From assembly GCA_030159075.1 (NCBI GenBank), contig BROG01000296.1, positions 737,001-801,000 on the forward strand: 64,000 bases of DNA. Reading direction: 5' to 3'. Below, in pieces: positions 1 to 10,609 of this stretch (positions are counted from its first letter, which is position 1; every line of letters starts with the position of its first letter). A program made the position numbers and the translations under genes. Below the pieces are notes generated by a model. It was not told where the DNA came from. It did no database searches and saw nothing but the letters and a program-made list of their open reading frames with translations. This stretch comes from Atrina japonica (Eukaryota > Mollusca > Bivalvia > Pterioida > Pinnidae).

Positions 1-2215
1 TATATTTTTTATGGGTTCACTATGGTATAAGAGGAGTGGAAAGAGAGATTTCACTGTGTAGTCAGAGGAGATTAGGGGTTCACTGGAATAAGAGTAGAAA
101 AAGAGTGTTCACTGTGTAGTTAGAGGACATTAGGGGTTCACTGGAATAAGAGTAGAAAAAGAGTGTTCACTGTGTAGTTAGAGGACATTAGGGGTTCACT
201 GGAATAAGAGTAGAAAAAGAGTGTTCACTGTGTAGTTAGAGGACATTAGGGGTTCACTGGAATAAGAGTAGAAAAAGAGTGTTCACTGTGTAGTTAGAGG
301 ACATTAGGGGTTCACTGGAATAAGAGTAGAAAAAGAGTGTTCACTGTGTAGTTAGAGGACATTAGGGGTTCACTGGAATAAGAGTAGAAAAAGAGTGTTC
401 ACTGTGTAGTTAGAGGACATTAGGGGTTCACTGGAATAAGAGTAGAAAAAGAGTGTTCACTGTGTAGTTAGACTTTAGGACATTAGGGAGTTTCACTGGA
501 AGTTAAGAGTAGAAAAAGAGAGTGTTCACTGTGTAGTTAGAGGACATTAGGGGTTCACTGGAATAAGAGTAGAAAAAGAGTGTTCACTGTGTAGTTAGAG
601 GACATTAGGGGTTCACTGAAATAAGAGGAGTGGAAAAAGAGTGTTCACTGTGTAGTTAGAGGACATTAGGGGTTCACTGAAATAGGAGGAGTGGAAAAAG
701 AGAGTTCACTATGTAGTTAGAGGACATGGGGGGTTCACTGAAATAAGAGGAGTGGAAAAAGAGTGTTCACTGTGTAGTTAGAGGACATGGGGGATTCACT
801 GAAATAAGAGGAGTAGAAAAAGAGTGTTCACTGTGTAGTTAGAGGACATTAGGGGTTCACTGAAATAAGAGGAGTGGAAAAAGAGTGTTCACCGTGTAGT
901 TAGAGGACATGAGGGGTTCACTGAAATAAGAGAAGCAGAAAAAGAGTGTTCACTGTGTAGTTAGAGGACATGAGGGGTTCACTGAAATAAGAGGAGTGTA
1001 AAAAGAGAGTTCACTGTGTAGTTAGAGGACATTAGGGGTTCACTGGAATAAGAGGAGTGTAAAAAGAGAGTTCACTGTGTAGTTAGAGGACATGAGGGGT
1101 TCACTGGAATAAGAGGAGTGTAAAAAGAGAGTTCACTGTGTAGTTAGAGGACATTACGGGTTCACTGAAATAAGAGAAGCAGAAAAAGAGTGTTCACTGT
1201 GTAGTTAGAGGAGATTAGGGGTTCACTGGAATAAGAGGAGCAGAAAAAGAGTGTTCACTGTGTAGTTAGAGGACATTAGGGGTTCACTGAAATAAGAGGA
1301 GTAGAAAAAGAGTGTTCACTGTGTAGTTAGAGGACATTAGGGGTTCACTGAAATAAGAGGAGTAGAAAAAGAGTGTTCACTGTGTAGTTAGAGGACATTA
1401 GGGGTTCACTGAAATAAGAGTAGAAAAAGAGTGTTCACTGTGTAGTTAGAGGAGATTAGGGGTTCATTGAAATAAGAGGAGCAGAAAAAGAGTGTTCACT
1501 GTGTAGTTAGAGGACATTAGGGGTTCACTGAAATAAGAGGAGCAGAAAAAGAGAGTTCACTGTGAAATCAAAGGACAAGGGGGTTCACTGGAAAAAAAGG
1601 ACAAGGGGGTTCACTGTGGAGTAAGAGGAGATTAGGGGTTCACTGAAATAAGAGGAGCAGAAAAAGTGAGTTCACTGTGGAATCAGAGGACAAGGGGGTT
1701 CACTGTGGAGTAAGAGGAGATTAGGGCTTCACTGAAATAAGAGGAGCAGAAAAAGAGAGTTCACTGGAATCAGAGGACAAGGGGTTCACTGTGGAAAAAG
1801 GACATGGGTTCACTGGAATAAAATGACAAGGGGTTCATTGGAATAAGAGGGGTGGAAAAAAAGAGTTCACCATGGAATCAAAGTACAAGGAGGTTCACTG
1901 TGGAATAAGAAGAGTGCAAAAAGAGAGCTCACCAAGGAATCAGAGGACAAGTGGGTTCAGTGTGGAGTATGGGGACATGGAGATTCACTACAATAAGAGA
2001 AGTAGAAAAACTGTTCACTGTGGAATCAGAGAACAAGGGAGATCACTGAACTAAGAGGATAGGTGATTCACTTGAATAAGAGAAGTGGAAAAAGAGAAGG
2101 CACTGTAGAAGAAGAGAACAAAGGGGTTTACTGTGGAATACGGAGTAGAGAAAGATGACAGGGGGTTCACTCTGGCCTAAGAGGACAGGGGGTTTACTAG
2201 AATAAGAGTGCTAAA
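1..2215. repeat. 58-bp minisatellite array
   Basis: The core GGGGTTCACTGGAATAAGAG is followed by a TAGAAAAAGAGTGTTCACTG-like half; period 58 in the homogeneous part (about 1-480), 60-61 where GGAG is added. More than 30 copies run off the left edge. From about 1560 units diverge into shorter TTCACTGTGGAATCAGAGGA variants. Open frames here follow the repeat and are not genes. Confidence 0.95.
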
Positions 2216-2239
2216 GTGCTAAAAACACATACTGTATAC

Positions 2240-2416
2240 CAGATAATTTTTGCTCCTGTTTAATGTTTGTCCTTAGATGAGAGAGCGAATTTAAAACAAA
2301 AGTGAAAATTTCAAGCTCAATAATTGAAACACAGTCATACAGGTGATCCATGAGACAATGGTGTTTTAGGGCAAATTTAAGACGGAGTTATTCTGTTTTC
2401 TGACGTAAAAGGGTGA
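2240..2416. mobile_element. Palindromic MITE-like element, family C
   Basis: TTTTTGCTCCTGTTTAATG at the left and AAAAGGGTGAAA at the right are inverted, with internal GCGAATTTAAAACAAA and GGCAAATTTAAGACGGAG. The same module recurs at 5207-5407, 14722-14825, 37795-38014, 58265-58370 and 58790-59275. No transposase is encoded. Confidence 0.6.
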
Positions 2417-2553
2417 AAGATTCCAGGTATTGAGTTGTAAAAACAATACAAAAGTTTTAGAAACTGACTATTTATTGACATACAACACAGTAACACAGTG
2501 GCAAACATTACATGTACATTGTACTTAGGACTAAACAGTAGAATAGAACCTGT

Positions 2554-2810
2554 GGCCTCCATGGCCGAGTGGTTAAAGCATTTCTCTTTTGAACCATGAA
2601 GTCTCTCACCTCTGGTCAGCGCAGATTTGAGCCCCGCTGGAACCTTAAAAGTTTATTTTTATGAGAAAGTTTGCCAGACAATTTGCTGAAAGCCTGTGGT
2701 CTCTTTGCGGATACATTGTTATCGGTACCAGGTTCTTTCTTCCACCACTAAAAACTGACTGCCACGATAAAACTGAAAAATTGTTAAGTGTGGCATAAAA
2801 CAAAAAAAAG
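2554..2810 (+). mobile_element. tRNA-derived SINE, family A
   Basis: TGGCCGAGTGGTTAAAGCA resembles a Ser/Leu-type tRNA A box. It is followed by AGTCTCTCACCTCTGGTCAG, a B-box-like GATTTGAGCCCCGCTGG and a shared tail ending GTGTGGCATAAAAC. Other copies: 3377-3868, 3895-4140, 9035-9290, 20513-20768. The tRNA-like part is degenerate and not a functional tRNA gene. Confidence 0.8.
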
Positions 2811-3220
2811 ACCGATCCCTAACAGATTAACATAAAATATTCACCGTATTTCTGTATAGTACATTTTGAGGTATGTTGAAAATTATTATGTAGAAAAAGT
2901 TTTGCTCTGTAATGCTTTATCATCCTGATTTTCTTTTAAATTCTGTCAAACTGTCATAGTTTGAGTACAGTTTGTACTTAGTAACATCATGTTGTATAAA
3001 GTATTTGTTAAATCATTTTTTAAAAAGACTTTTGTAATTGGTACATTTTCCTTGATCAGATGATAAACCACTGTGACAAGCTGATAAGGATAAGTTAGTA
3101 TACCCCCACCTTCATAGTCGATTGTAAATGTACATTTGTATAAATTTTTTGGTGTTTACAAAAGCGCAATTTACCAATAGAAATGCACTGAAGTAGATGT
3201 CAGAAGTCTCGTATTGAACT
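2811..3220. other. AT-rich intergenic or intronic sequence, nothing recognised
   Basis: No long open frame, repeat periodicity or element terminus seen. Confidence 0.6.
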
Positions 3221-3406
3221 AAAATGATTAACAGTTAACATGATGGTTGTCAATATGTTTAGGCAGTTCAGTTTTAATCTCAGTCCTCTGTGGCCGAGTG
3301 CTTAGACCATTACAAAATGATTAACAGTTAACATGATGGTTGTCAATATGTTTAGGCAGTTCAGTTTTAATCTCAGTCCTCCGTGGCCGAGTGCTTAGAC
3401 CATTAC
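3221..3406. repeat. 93-bp tandem duplication across a SINE-A head
   Basis: AAAATGATTAACAGTTAACA starts at 3221 and 3314, offset 93. Each copy includes flank plus CCTCYGTGGCCGAGTGCTTAG, the SINE A-box region. The copies differ by about one base. Confidence 0.9.
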
Positions 3407-3868
3407 ACTTTGAACCATGACGTCTCTAACTTCTGGTCAGTGCAGATTTGAGTCTCGCTGGAACCTACACATTGCCAGTAAATTACTTTTAGCGGACTGG
3501 TCTCTCCTCCACCATTAAACACTGGTCGCCACCATCTATTGTCTGATTCACATAAGATGGTGGGGCGGAGTAACCTTTTGATTATCATACTGATGATTCT
3601 ACTCACTTTTCGGTTATGACAAACTGCACGGAAAACGTTTTATTCCTCAGTGGATACTCTCATAAGTTAATCTATTATATTAGGTACGATTACTCTAGTC
3701 AGTGTAATTTTAATGTTATGCTTTATTACCTAAAATTTAAACTCGTCCAAGTCGAGAAAGGATTCACAAGACTCCACCCTGCCAGGTTATATCGATTTTA
3801 CTATACCCGGTAACTGAAAACATAGTTGGGTTGAGTGTGGCGTAAAACACCATTCAAAATTCCAAAAA
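3377..3868 (+). mobile_element. SINE family A copy split by an insertion
   Basis: The head (GTGGCCGAGTGCTTAGACC to CACTGGTCGCCACC) ends near 3538. The tail (GTTGAGTGTGGCGTAAAAC) resumes near 3808. The intervening ~270 bases are absent from other copies and contain no recognised element. Confidence 0.65.
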
Positions 3869-3894
3869 AATTTAATCCCAGCATGTAATATTCT

Positions 3895-4140
3895 AGAGGT
3901 CTCCTTGGCTGAGACAGAGAGGTAACATTAATGCGTCAATGGTTTTAAATCACAACTCTCGGTCCTTTATTCGGCACGCATTCAAGTCCCACTGGAACCA
4001 AAGCTGTGAGGAAGTTTGCCAGCTAATAGAGTACTTGTGGAAAGCTGAGCAGTCTTTTTTCAGATACATTCAATTGCTTCAAGGTTTTCTCATTGTATAA
4101 CTGAAAAATTGTTCAGAGTTTTGTTAAACACTATGACACC
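3895..4140 (+). mobile_element. Degenerate SINE family A copy
   Basis: GGTCTCCTTGGCTGAGACAG is a decayed head. CAAGTCCCACTGGAACC and the AACTGAAAAATTGTT tail match the other copies. Confidence 0.6.
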
Positions 4141-4162
4141 ACACTAAGTTTGTACAATGTAC

Positions 4163-4164
4163 CA

Positions 4165-4257
<93 letters not shown>
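4163..4257. repeat. (TA)n microsatellite
   Basis: About 45 TA dinucleotides, ending some 37 bases before a CAGTGAAACTTG MITE terminus. Confidence 0.95.
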
Positions 4258-4259
<2 letters not shown>

Positions 4260-4294
4260 ACATCTTTATAGGCGTGGGTACCTGAGTATATATA

Positions 4295-4459
4295 CAGTGA
4301 AACTTGTATATAACGACCTCCTTAGGGACACAAGAAAACCGGTCTTTATATAGGGAGGTGGTCTTTATATAGAGGTTGATTTGCACACAAATGGTAAAAA
4401 TTGATTTTTGTGGCCAGGTGGTCTTTATACACAAGTAGTTGCTACAACAGGTTCCACTG
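4295..4459. mobile_element. Pogo-like MITE (family P) next to TA
   Basis: The left end is CAGTGAAACTTGTATATAAC and the right end is GCAGGTTCCACTG-like (read AACAGGTTCCACTG), near-inverted and bordered by TA on both sides. The interior has GGTCTTTATATAG motifs. There is no coding capacity. TIR form and TA target resemble Tc1/mariner-pogo elements; class is inferred. Confidence 0.65.
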
Positions 4460-4795
4460 TATATATATATATATACCATCTTTATATGCATGGGTTTAAA
4501 AATATGTTTAATTCTTGAGAATATTTTGCACTGCCATGATACATTTCCCAGTATAAAGTGCAAATGTAGACTATTTTTGTGAACATGATTTGCACACAAA
4601 TGGTAAAAAATGTCTTTGTGGCCAGGTGGTCTTTATACACAGGTAGTTGCTACAGCAGGTTCCACTGTATATATATACCATCTGTATATGCATGGGTTTA
4701 AAAATATGTTTAATTCTTGAGAATATTTTGCACTGCCATGATACATTTCCCAGTATAAAGTGCAAATGTTAAGACAATCCTTGTGAACATGATAC
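4378..4795. repeat. Two-copy ~210-bp tandem duplication
   Basis: TTTGCACACAAATGGTAAAA to ATTTTGTGAACATGAT recurs from 4588. Both copies include GGTTCCACTGTATATATA, CATGGGTTTAAAAATATG and ATACATTTCCCAGTATAAAG. The duplication carries the right end of the adjacent MITE. Confidence 0.85.
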
Positions 4796-5130
4796 ATTTG
4801 TGATAATGTTCTGATAACCAAGTATACCTCATGCTTATACTTGATCATCTGACTTTGGGGAATTTGTAAGGGCCCACTCAAGCATCTTGATCTTGCCTAG
4901 GTCAAAGGTCATGTATAAACTCTGTCACATATAGCTGTGATCATGCAATAAGGTTATTTGAGAACTTTTAAAGATGTCGTGATAAAAGCTTACACGTATG
5001 CGACGGGGTCACCGAGACTGACTTTCAAGTAAACCTTTTTAAAAGCCATGTATACCCCTTAAAATTGAATAAAATAAGAATGTAGTTCTTGAGTAAACAT
5101 GTTCTGTTGAATTATAGTACATGTACTGGT

Positions 5131-5496
5131 AGAGACCACTCTCACAAAAGACCACTTTTCTTCTGAGACTGCAGTCTTAAATCCTCATGATTAAATACTG
5201 TATACATGTACCTGGAATTTTTCACTCATGATTTATTTTTGCCCTTAAATTCGCCCCATCTTAAATTCGCCCTAAATCACTGGAGTCTCATGTATGACAT
5301 GTGCCTCAATGGTTCAGCTGGAAAATTTTTCTTTCATTTCAAATTTGCCCTTTCGATTAAGGGCAAAAATGACAAAAATTAAACAGGAGTGAAAATTTCT
5401 AGGTATATAGTATAGTAATATTTTGAGAGACCACCTGTCCTGAGAGACCACATTTCAGTGGCAGATGTGGTGGCCTTTCATGACAGGTTCCACAGT
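5131..5496. mobile_element. Family P MITE interrupted by a family C element
   Basis: The outer halves read GAGACCACTCTCACAAAAGA and GAGACCACATTTCAGTGGC...GGTTCCACAG, as in the intact copy at 7922-8097. Between them, 5207-5407 begins GTACCTGGAATTTTTCACTC and ends GGAGTGAAAATTTCTAGGTA, the inverted ends of family C. Confidence 0.65.
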
Positions 5497-5499
5497 TTG

Positions 5500-6040
5500 T
5501 ATTTATGTCTTGTTAACTGCATTGTATATGTCTGGGAAGGCAATTGAGAACCTACTTTAAAAAATAATATGGGTACACAGTGTCATAACTCAGCCCAATA
5601 TTTAGCTCACCTAAGCTAAACGGATCCGCTTCATTTATAAACGTGTCTGAAAAAGTGAATTAAAATAAACATACATGTACGGTATCTGAAGAATACTGAC
5701 TTTTCCTCAACTAAAATTTTTTTTATATCAATGGAGGTAAATGTTCCTTTTTCATATTTTGGGTTATATTTAAATTGGGGTGCAAAAGGATGTCTGACCA
5801 CTGATGTTAATTATGACGTTCTCGCAGTCCATAAATACTTGACAATTTTGTTTTGTTAATCACTGTGCGTGTACAATCACAAATAAATAAATAAATACAT
5901 GCATGTACATGTAGATAAATAAATTAAAATAACTCAAATTTAAGATTTTGTAGGCAAAATCTTAATTTTGGAGCTTTTGGTTGAAATTATTGAAGGCAGG
6001 TGTCTTATGAATTCATACCTGGCAGGTGGCTTCATTACAA
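5500..6040. other. AT-rich sequence, nothing recognised
   Basis: A short (AAAT)n run near 5880 is the only structure noticed. Confidence 0.5.
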
Positions 6041-6043
6041 TGT

Positions 6044-6210
6044 ACAATAAAACCTTGTTATACTGCCACCATTTGTTCAGCCAAAATTTGGCATTGTAAT
6101 AGGGTTTGGAAATAAGTCGAGGGAAACCTTAAATGAAATTATAGGGAATGTTAATTGGAAAAGTGGACTTTCCAAAATTGTGGCATTAAGCGAGGTGGCA
6201 AATAAAACAG
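6044..6210. mobile_element. Family P-like MITE (AACCTTGTTATACTGCC type)
   Basis: It shares CAGCCAAAATTT, GAGGGAAACCTTAAA and AAATTGTGGC with the better-preserved copy at 32278-32479. A GT microsatellite replaces or follows its right end. Confidence 0.6.
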
Positions 6211-6219
6211 GTGTGTGTG

Positions 6220-6253
<34 letters not shown>

Positions 6254-6268
6254 CTTGTGTGTGTGTTT
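6210..6268. repeat. (GT)n microsatellite
   Basis: GT run with two T-substituted interruptions, directly abutting the MITE end. Confidence 0.9.
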
Positions 6269-6904
6269 TCAAATTAGTAATGTTTGAGAGAACATAAACA
6301 GAGTTTTCAGACATCAGCAATTACAAATTTAAATCCTTTCCCATGTCAGCCATTATACCGTAAATGAAACGGCAAACACCACACAGTCCTCAATGGGTGG
6401 GCATTGAATGAACACATAATTGACTTTTTTTATCTAGCTTTCTCTATCTTAGCTTGTTATACAAATCTGGAAGACTTCACTTGTGATCATTAGAAAAGTT
6501 TGAACCTTTAGACCATGGATAGCTTGTACTTTATATTATACATGTCACAAATTACTGTGTGAAACCAGTTGTGAGTCCTCATTAATTGCTATATCATTGT
6601 AAACCATTAGTATGGGCCTGTTGAGCTATTCAGATGACAACACACACACACACACACTTGAGTACATGAAGCAGTGTTTAGGGGTTTGCATACAGGTACC
6701 TGTATATAATACAGTCCGTCTGCCATGATTTATGTACAAGCTGATTTGTGACTAAATGCAGGTAATCTAAACACAAATTAGTATAGACATACTTTTTAAA
6801 ACAGTTTTTACTTCACATTAGGATCAAGTACTTTTAAAAACTGAGTTGCAAGGATATATCATACCAAAGACTTTAGAAAATGTCAGTGACTGTTCCTGCT
6901 CCAA

Positions 6905-7123
6905 ACGCTTGGCCTATGAAGTGAAGGTCACAGGTCTTTTTAATGAGACTTAATTAAAACCGAGGTCCTGTGTTGTGGAAGGCGTGGCACGTAAAAAAAA
7001 AAAAAAAAAAAAAAAAAAACCCTCACTGCATTGGCATAGGTCCATAGCACAGGCCAAAATGTATAGCACTTCACTAAAGCTGGGGACATCTCAATAAAGT
7101 GAATGATTCTAGACGGGATGTAA

Positions 7124-7130
<7 letters not shown>
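6905..7130 (+). mobile_element. Degenerate SINE family B copy
   Basis: ACCGAGGTCCTGTGTTGTGG, CCTCACTGCATTGGCATAGG, AGGCCAAAATG and GGGATGTAAAACAATAAT match the body and tail of family B. A 27-base A-run (6993-7019) interrupts it. A (TA)n tract follows the tail. Confidence 0.65.

Positions 7131-7207
<77 letters not shown>
7129..7207. repeat. (TA)n microsatellite
   Basis: About 38 TA units beginning at the AACAATAATA tail of the preceding SINE. Confidence 0.95.
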
Positions 7208-7212
<5 letters not shown>

Positions 7213-7917
7213 TGGAAGTTTGTACATTTTGTATAAATCAAGAAACAGATGGTGTTAATACTGTAGTGTTATATACATCATTATAATACATGTACATGTA
7301 TGTATCTAGATGAATCAAATGGGACGTGTTTTTTTTTTTTTTTTAGTGTTAACACTTATGATACAGGGTTCATATAATGTTTACAAATATACATGACATC
7401 AAGTATTGTGATGTAAATGACAGGCCAGGTATAGAACCTTTTACCTTTCAGAATTCAGAGGTTACACGTCTTGTAGTGTTTTAATACTCTGTAAACTTAT
7501 AATTTGACTGGTGTTTTCCAGTGTGAAGGCGTGTTTGTTGCGTCGTAAAGCCAACAGCGCTTTTTAAAGGTCAAGTTATGGACCAAATTTTATTGATTTT
7601 TAATGTTCGTATTAAATATGCGCTGGTTTACGTATCACACTTTTGCGGATTATGTTACTCTGTGTATGTTAAAAAGTCAACGAAACTTCAATTACGCTTC
7701 ACATACAAAATAATGAAAGGTTATAATGCCTGTGATGATCTAAGAGTACAGAGAATTACGCTTTTGTTTGTGTAATGAGTGCAGTAGATGGGTGTGATTT
7801 ATTCAGCATGGCAGAATAGATGATAGGCTGCAGAATTCCCTGATCCGGATAATGGTTGTGAACTTTTTTTGTCCATGTTCAATTTGGCATATATGGAATG
7901 TTGATTGTGAAATTGTT
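7208..7917. other. No gene recognised
   Basis: Contains a T-run near 7329 and a 65-codon open frame at 7578-7775 with no recognisable motif or splice context. Confidence 0.5.
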
Positions 7918-7921
7918 ACTA

Positions 7922-8097
7922 CAGTGGTACCTCTCTTGAGAGACCACTCTCATGAAAGACCACCTGTCTTTCAAGACCATATTCTGAAAAGTACTTGGTA
8001 AAATAATTCTATAAATAAAATATCTTTTGAGAGATCACATTCCATTGGCAGATGAGGTGTTCTCTGAAAACAGGTTGCAATGCACTGGTATCATTTG
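7922..8097. mobile_element. Family P MITE, fairly intact
   Basis: The left end is CAGTGGTACCTCTCTTGAGA and the right end GGTTGCAATGCACTG. The interior has GAGACCACTCTCATGAAAGA and GAGAGATCACATTCCATTGG. TA borders the left end. Confidence 0.7.
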
Positions 8098-8239
8098 ATG
8101 TTTGATGAAAAGTTTTTGGGGGTATACATGTACTTAGATTTTTAAAAGCATTCAAATTTAGAAGATGTTCATTTTTTTTTTCACTTATGTTTTACAGTCA
8201 TTATCTTTTCACCCCAAACTATCTACATGAAACCCTTTC

Positions 8240-8680
8240 TGGTAGGATTGCACAGGGTTCGCACAGACCTTGCAAAGTGCTTGAATATAGAGTTAGTCCT
8301 TGAAAAGTACTTTAAAGCAAAAATACCCTTGAAAAGTGCTTGAATTTACTGCAATACATTAGAGTGCTTGAATTCAACATACCGATATTGCATTCTTATT
8401 AATCACTAAAGGAAGACTTTTGATCATACAGACCCTTCACCTAGTATTATACAATCTGAGTAAAGCATTTTGGTGATGCTGTACTGCTGGATCTCTTTTA
8501 AGTGTGTAGTGGATCTCTAAGCAGTTTTTTGAGCACCACCATCAAAATGTGAAAGAGGAATGCTACTATTGTTTCTTTTTTGCTTTCTTTTGGCTTGCAA
8601 GGTCTCTTGATAGCTTAACCATACCCATTGAAATGTGCTTGAAAAACACTATGAAAAGTTCTGGAAAAGTGCTTGAAATA
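8240..8680. repeat. Dispersed repeat with CTTGAAAAGTGCTTGAA motifs
   Basis: AAAGTGCTTGAATATAG, CCTTGAAAAGTGCTTGAATT and AAAAGTGCTTGAAATATTT recur irregularly between 8270 and 8680. The flanking GGGTTCGCACAGACCTTG looks like an old interspersed element. Class unknown. Confidence 0.45.
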
Positions 8681-9034
8681 TTTTTCTCACTGGCTGTATA
8701 AACCATGTTGCATTTTTATGCAAATGAAGCTATTATTTTGGCAAATGCCATACCTCAATCCATATGTCTGACATCTTTGTTATGATTTTACCTGTGACTT
8801 TGTGTTTATCGTATGTAGTAAATATATGAGACCCACATTTGTATCGTAACCAAATTTAGTAAGACAGTAGAAAAGAACATACCATTTAGTTATTCAGGGG
8901 TGAAAGGGTAAGAATATATTAATAATGAAAGGTTATGTTGACTACATCCCTGTGATTTCTCAAGACCAGTGATCTTCTATATATGTCGTAACATTGTAAA
9001 GGATCAGACAACAGCTTAAGATGACGTATCATTT

Positions 9035-9290
9035 GGAGCCTCTGTGGTCGAGTGGATATAGAGCATCGCACTTTGATCCACAAAGTCCCTCACCTCTAGT
9101 CAATGTGGGTTCCGCTTCGATCCCCGCTGGAACCTAAGCCGACTTTGTGAGAAAGTTTACTTGCGGAAGGCCGATGGTCTCTTCCTGGGTATATTGTAAC
9201 CAGGTTTACCCCCCCACCATAAAAAAACTGACTGCCACCATTAACATGTATAACTGAGAAATTGTTGAACTATTCAAAATTCAAACACGT
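9035..9290 (+). mobile_element. SINE family A copy
   Basis: CTCTGTGGTCGAGTGGATAT head, AGTCCCTCACCTCTAGTCAA, B-box-like GCTTCGATCCCCGCTGG, and an ACTGAGAAATTGTTGAACTA tail. Confidence 0.8.
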
Positions 9291-9304
9291 GTACAATGAT
9301 TCGT

Positions 9305-9590
9305 GAGCCGACCTGGCTCAGTCGGTAGCGCTCGACTCTTGATATGAGGTCGTGAGTAAGAGTCCATTCGGCGACAGGTTGGTTTCCTGTCCTTCTGATG
9401 AGACAGTAAAAAGCTAGGTCCCGTGTCACAGTAGGTGTCGGCATGTTAGAGGACCCTCACTGCTCAATGGCCATAAGTGCTGAGCATAGGCCAAAATTTG
9501 AAGCCTTTTACCGGCAATTGGTGACGTCTCCATGTGAGTGAAAGATTCTTGAGTGGGACGTTGAACAACAATGAACAAACAAATATATAA
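9305..9590 (+). mobile_element. tRNA-derived SINE, family B
   Basis: GAGCCGACCTGGCTCAGTCG contains an A-box-like TGGCTCAGTCGG. Then come GGTTGGTTTCCTGTC, GGTCCCGTGTCACAGTAGG, GAGCATAGGCCAAAATTTG and a GGGACGTTGAACAACAATGA tail with CAAACAAA. Copies on both strands: 6905-7130, 56141-56390 (-), 57218-57505 (-), 58961-59229. Not a functional tRNA: the acceptor and anticodon arms do not pair convincingly. Confidence 0.85.
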
Positions 9591-10600
9591 TGAATGGTTT
9601 GTGTTTATGACTGTCCTCCTCTTGAGGTGTTTGTGTGACCTTGTTATGTATTTTCCATGATGTTCCCATCAAATCTGACTTTTTATGTACAACTGTACAA
9701 AAAATGTCCCTTATAATTGAAATTCCCTTTAAACTTAGGTAACATTAAACCGTCTGTCTAAGGGGAGGGGCAGGAAGGGATATATTGTTAACAATATACA
9801 CGATAGATGAGTGCGAATTCCAGAGTTTCTCATTTGCAGCTATAAAGGGTGTTTTATAGGTGTGCATAATTATCTAATAAAAAACGAAAATAAAAATGAT
9901 GAGAAAAATTAGTCATGCAATTTAACGCGGTTCTATATATGGTAGATTTAACAAGTACACACACTTACGTAGATAATATTTTATTACTGGGAATGTTTGG
10001 TGTTACAATTCAAACAAGTTTTGAAAAGAAACACGGATAAAATCACGCGTACACGATGTAAGTGTCCAAATTTTATGGCCACTATCATGCAAGTATTATA
10101 TTTTTATTCGTTTTTTTATTAGCCACCAACCGCCCTCCGCGCAGTTTTTTATTGCACATTTTTATGCTCTATAAAATTATCATTCCAAATTAGTTGATTT
10201 AAACCCAGGCACAAAAATTGCCCTCCTTGGTTTGGTTGTTATTGACATAAGCAGAAGATTAGAATCTATTTGATACAATGTTACAAAAACGAGAATGGCC
10301 AGGTATATTTGGATATCTGAGAGCCTAACGTAAAAAAGTAGGTTGGTAAATCCAGAGTAAATGTGTATATATAAGACTTGATTTAAAGTTTTGTCACTGA
10401 GAGATAGCTCCATTAATTGCCCTTCGTACAAGTCACTATTGGTATGATGTATATATAAATCCATCAACATTTTTAAATGCCGAACTCTGGAACTTCCTTA
10501 TACTAACTTGACACCTTGTACAGTTTATTTGAAATATTTGGTGCTAGTGACAAAGACCTAATTTACATGCTAAAAATATTAACAGTTGGCTAATTCTTAA
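9591..10600. other. No gene recognised
   Basis: The 96-codon minus-strand frame at 10180-10470 has no recognisable domain. TTCCAGAGTT near 9830 and AACTCTGGAA near 10482 are inverted and could be remnant element ends. Confidence 0.45.
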
Positions 10601-10609
10601 AATGCTGAG

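Noticed and set aside
1..2215. CRISPR-like regular repeat array
   Set aside because: Units are contiguous with no unique spacers; eukaryotic minisatellite. The same applies to the arrays at 15484, 24330 and 30535.
9305..9380. Possible functional tRNA gene
   Set aside because: A-box similarity only; the cloverleaf does not pair and the body and tail match SINE family B copies.
9829..10497. Inverted TTCCAGAGTT / AACTCTGGAA about 660 bases apart
   Set aside because: Only 10 bases pair, no target duplication and no second copy; likely chance.
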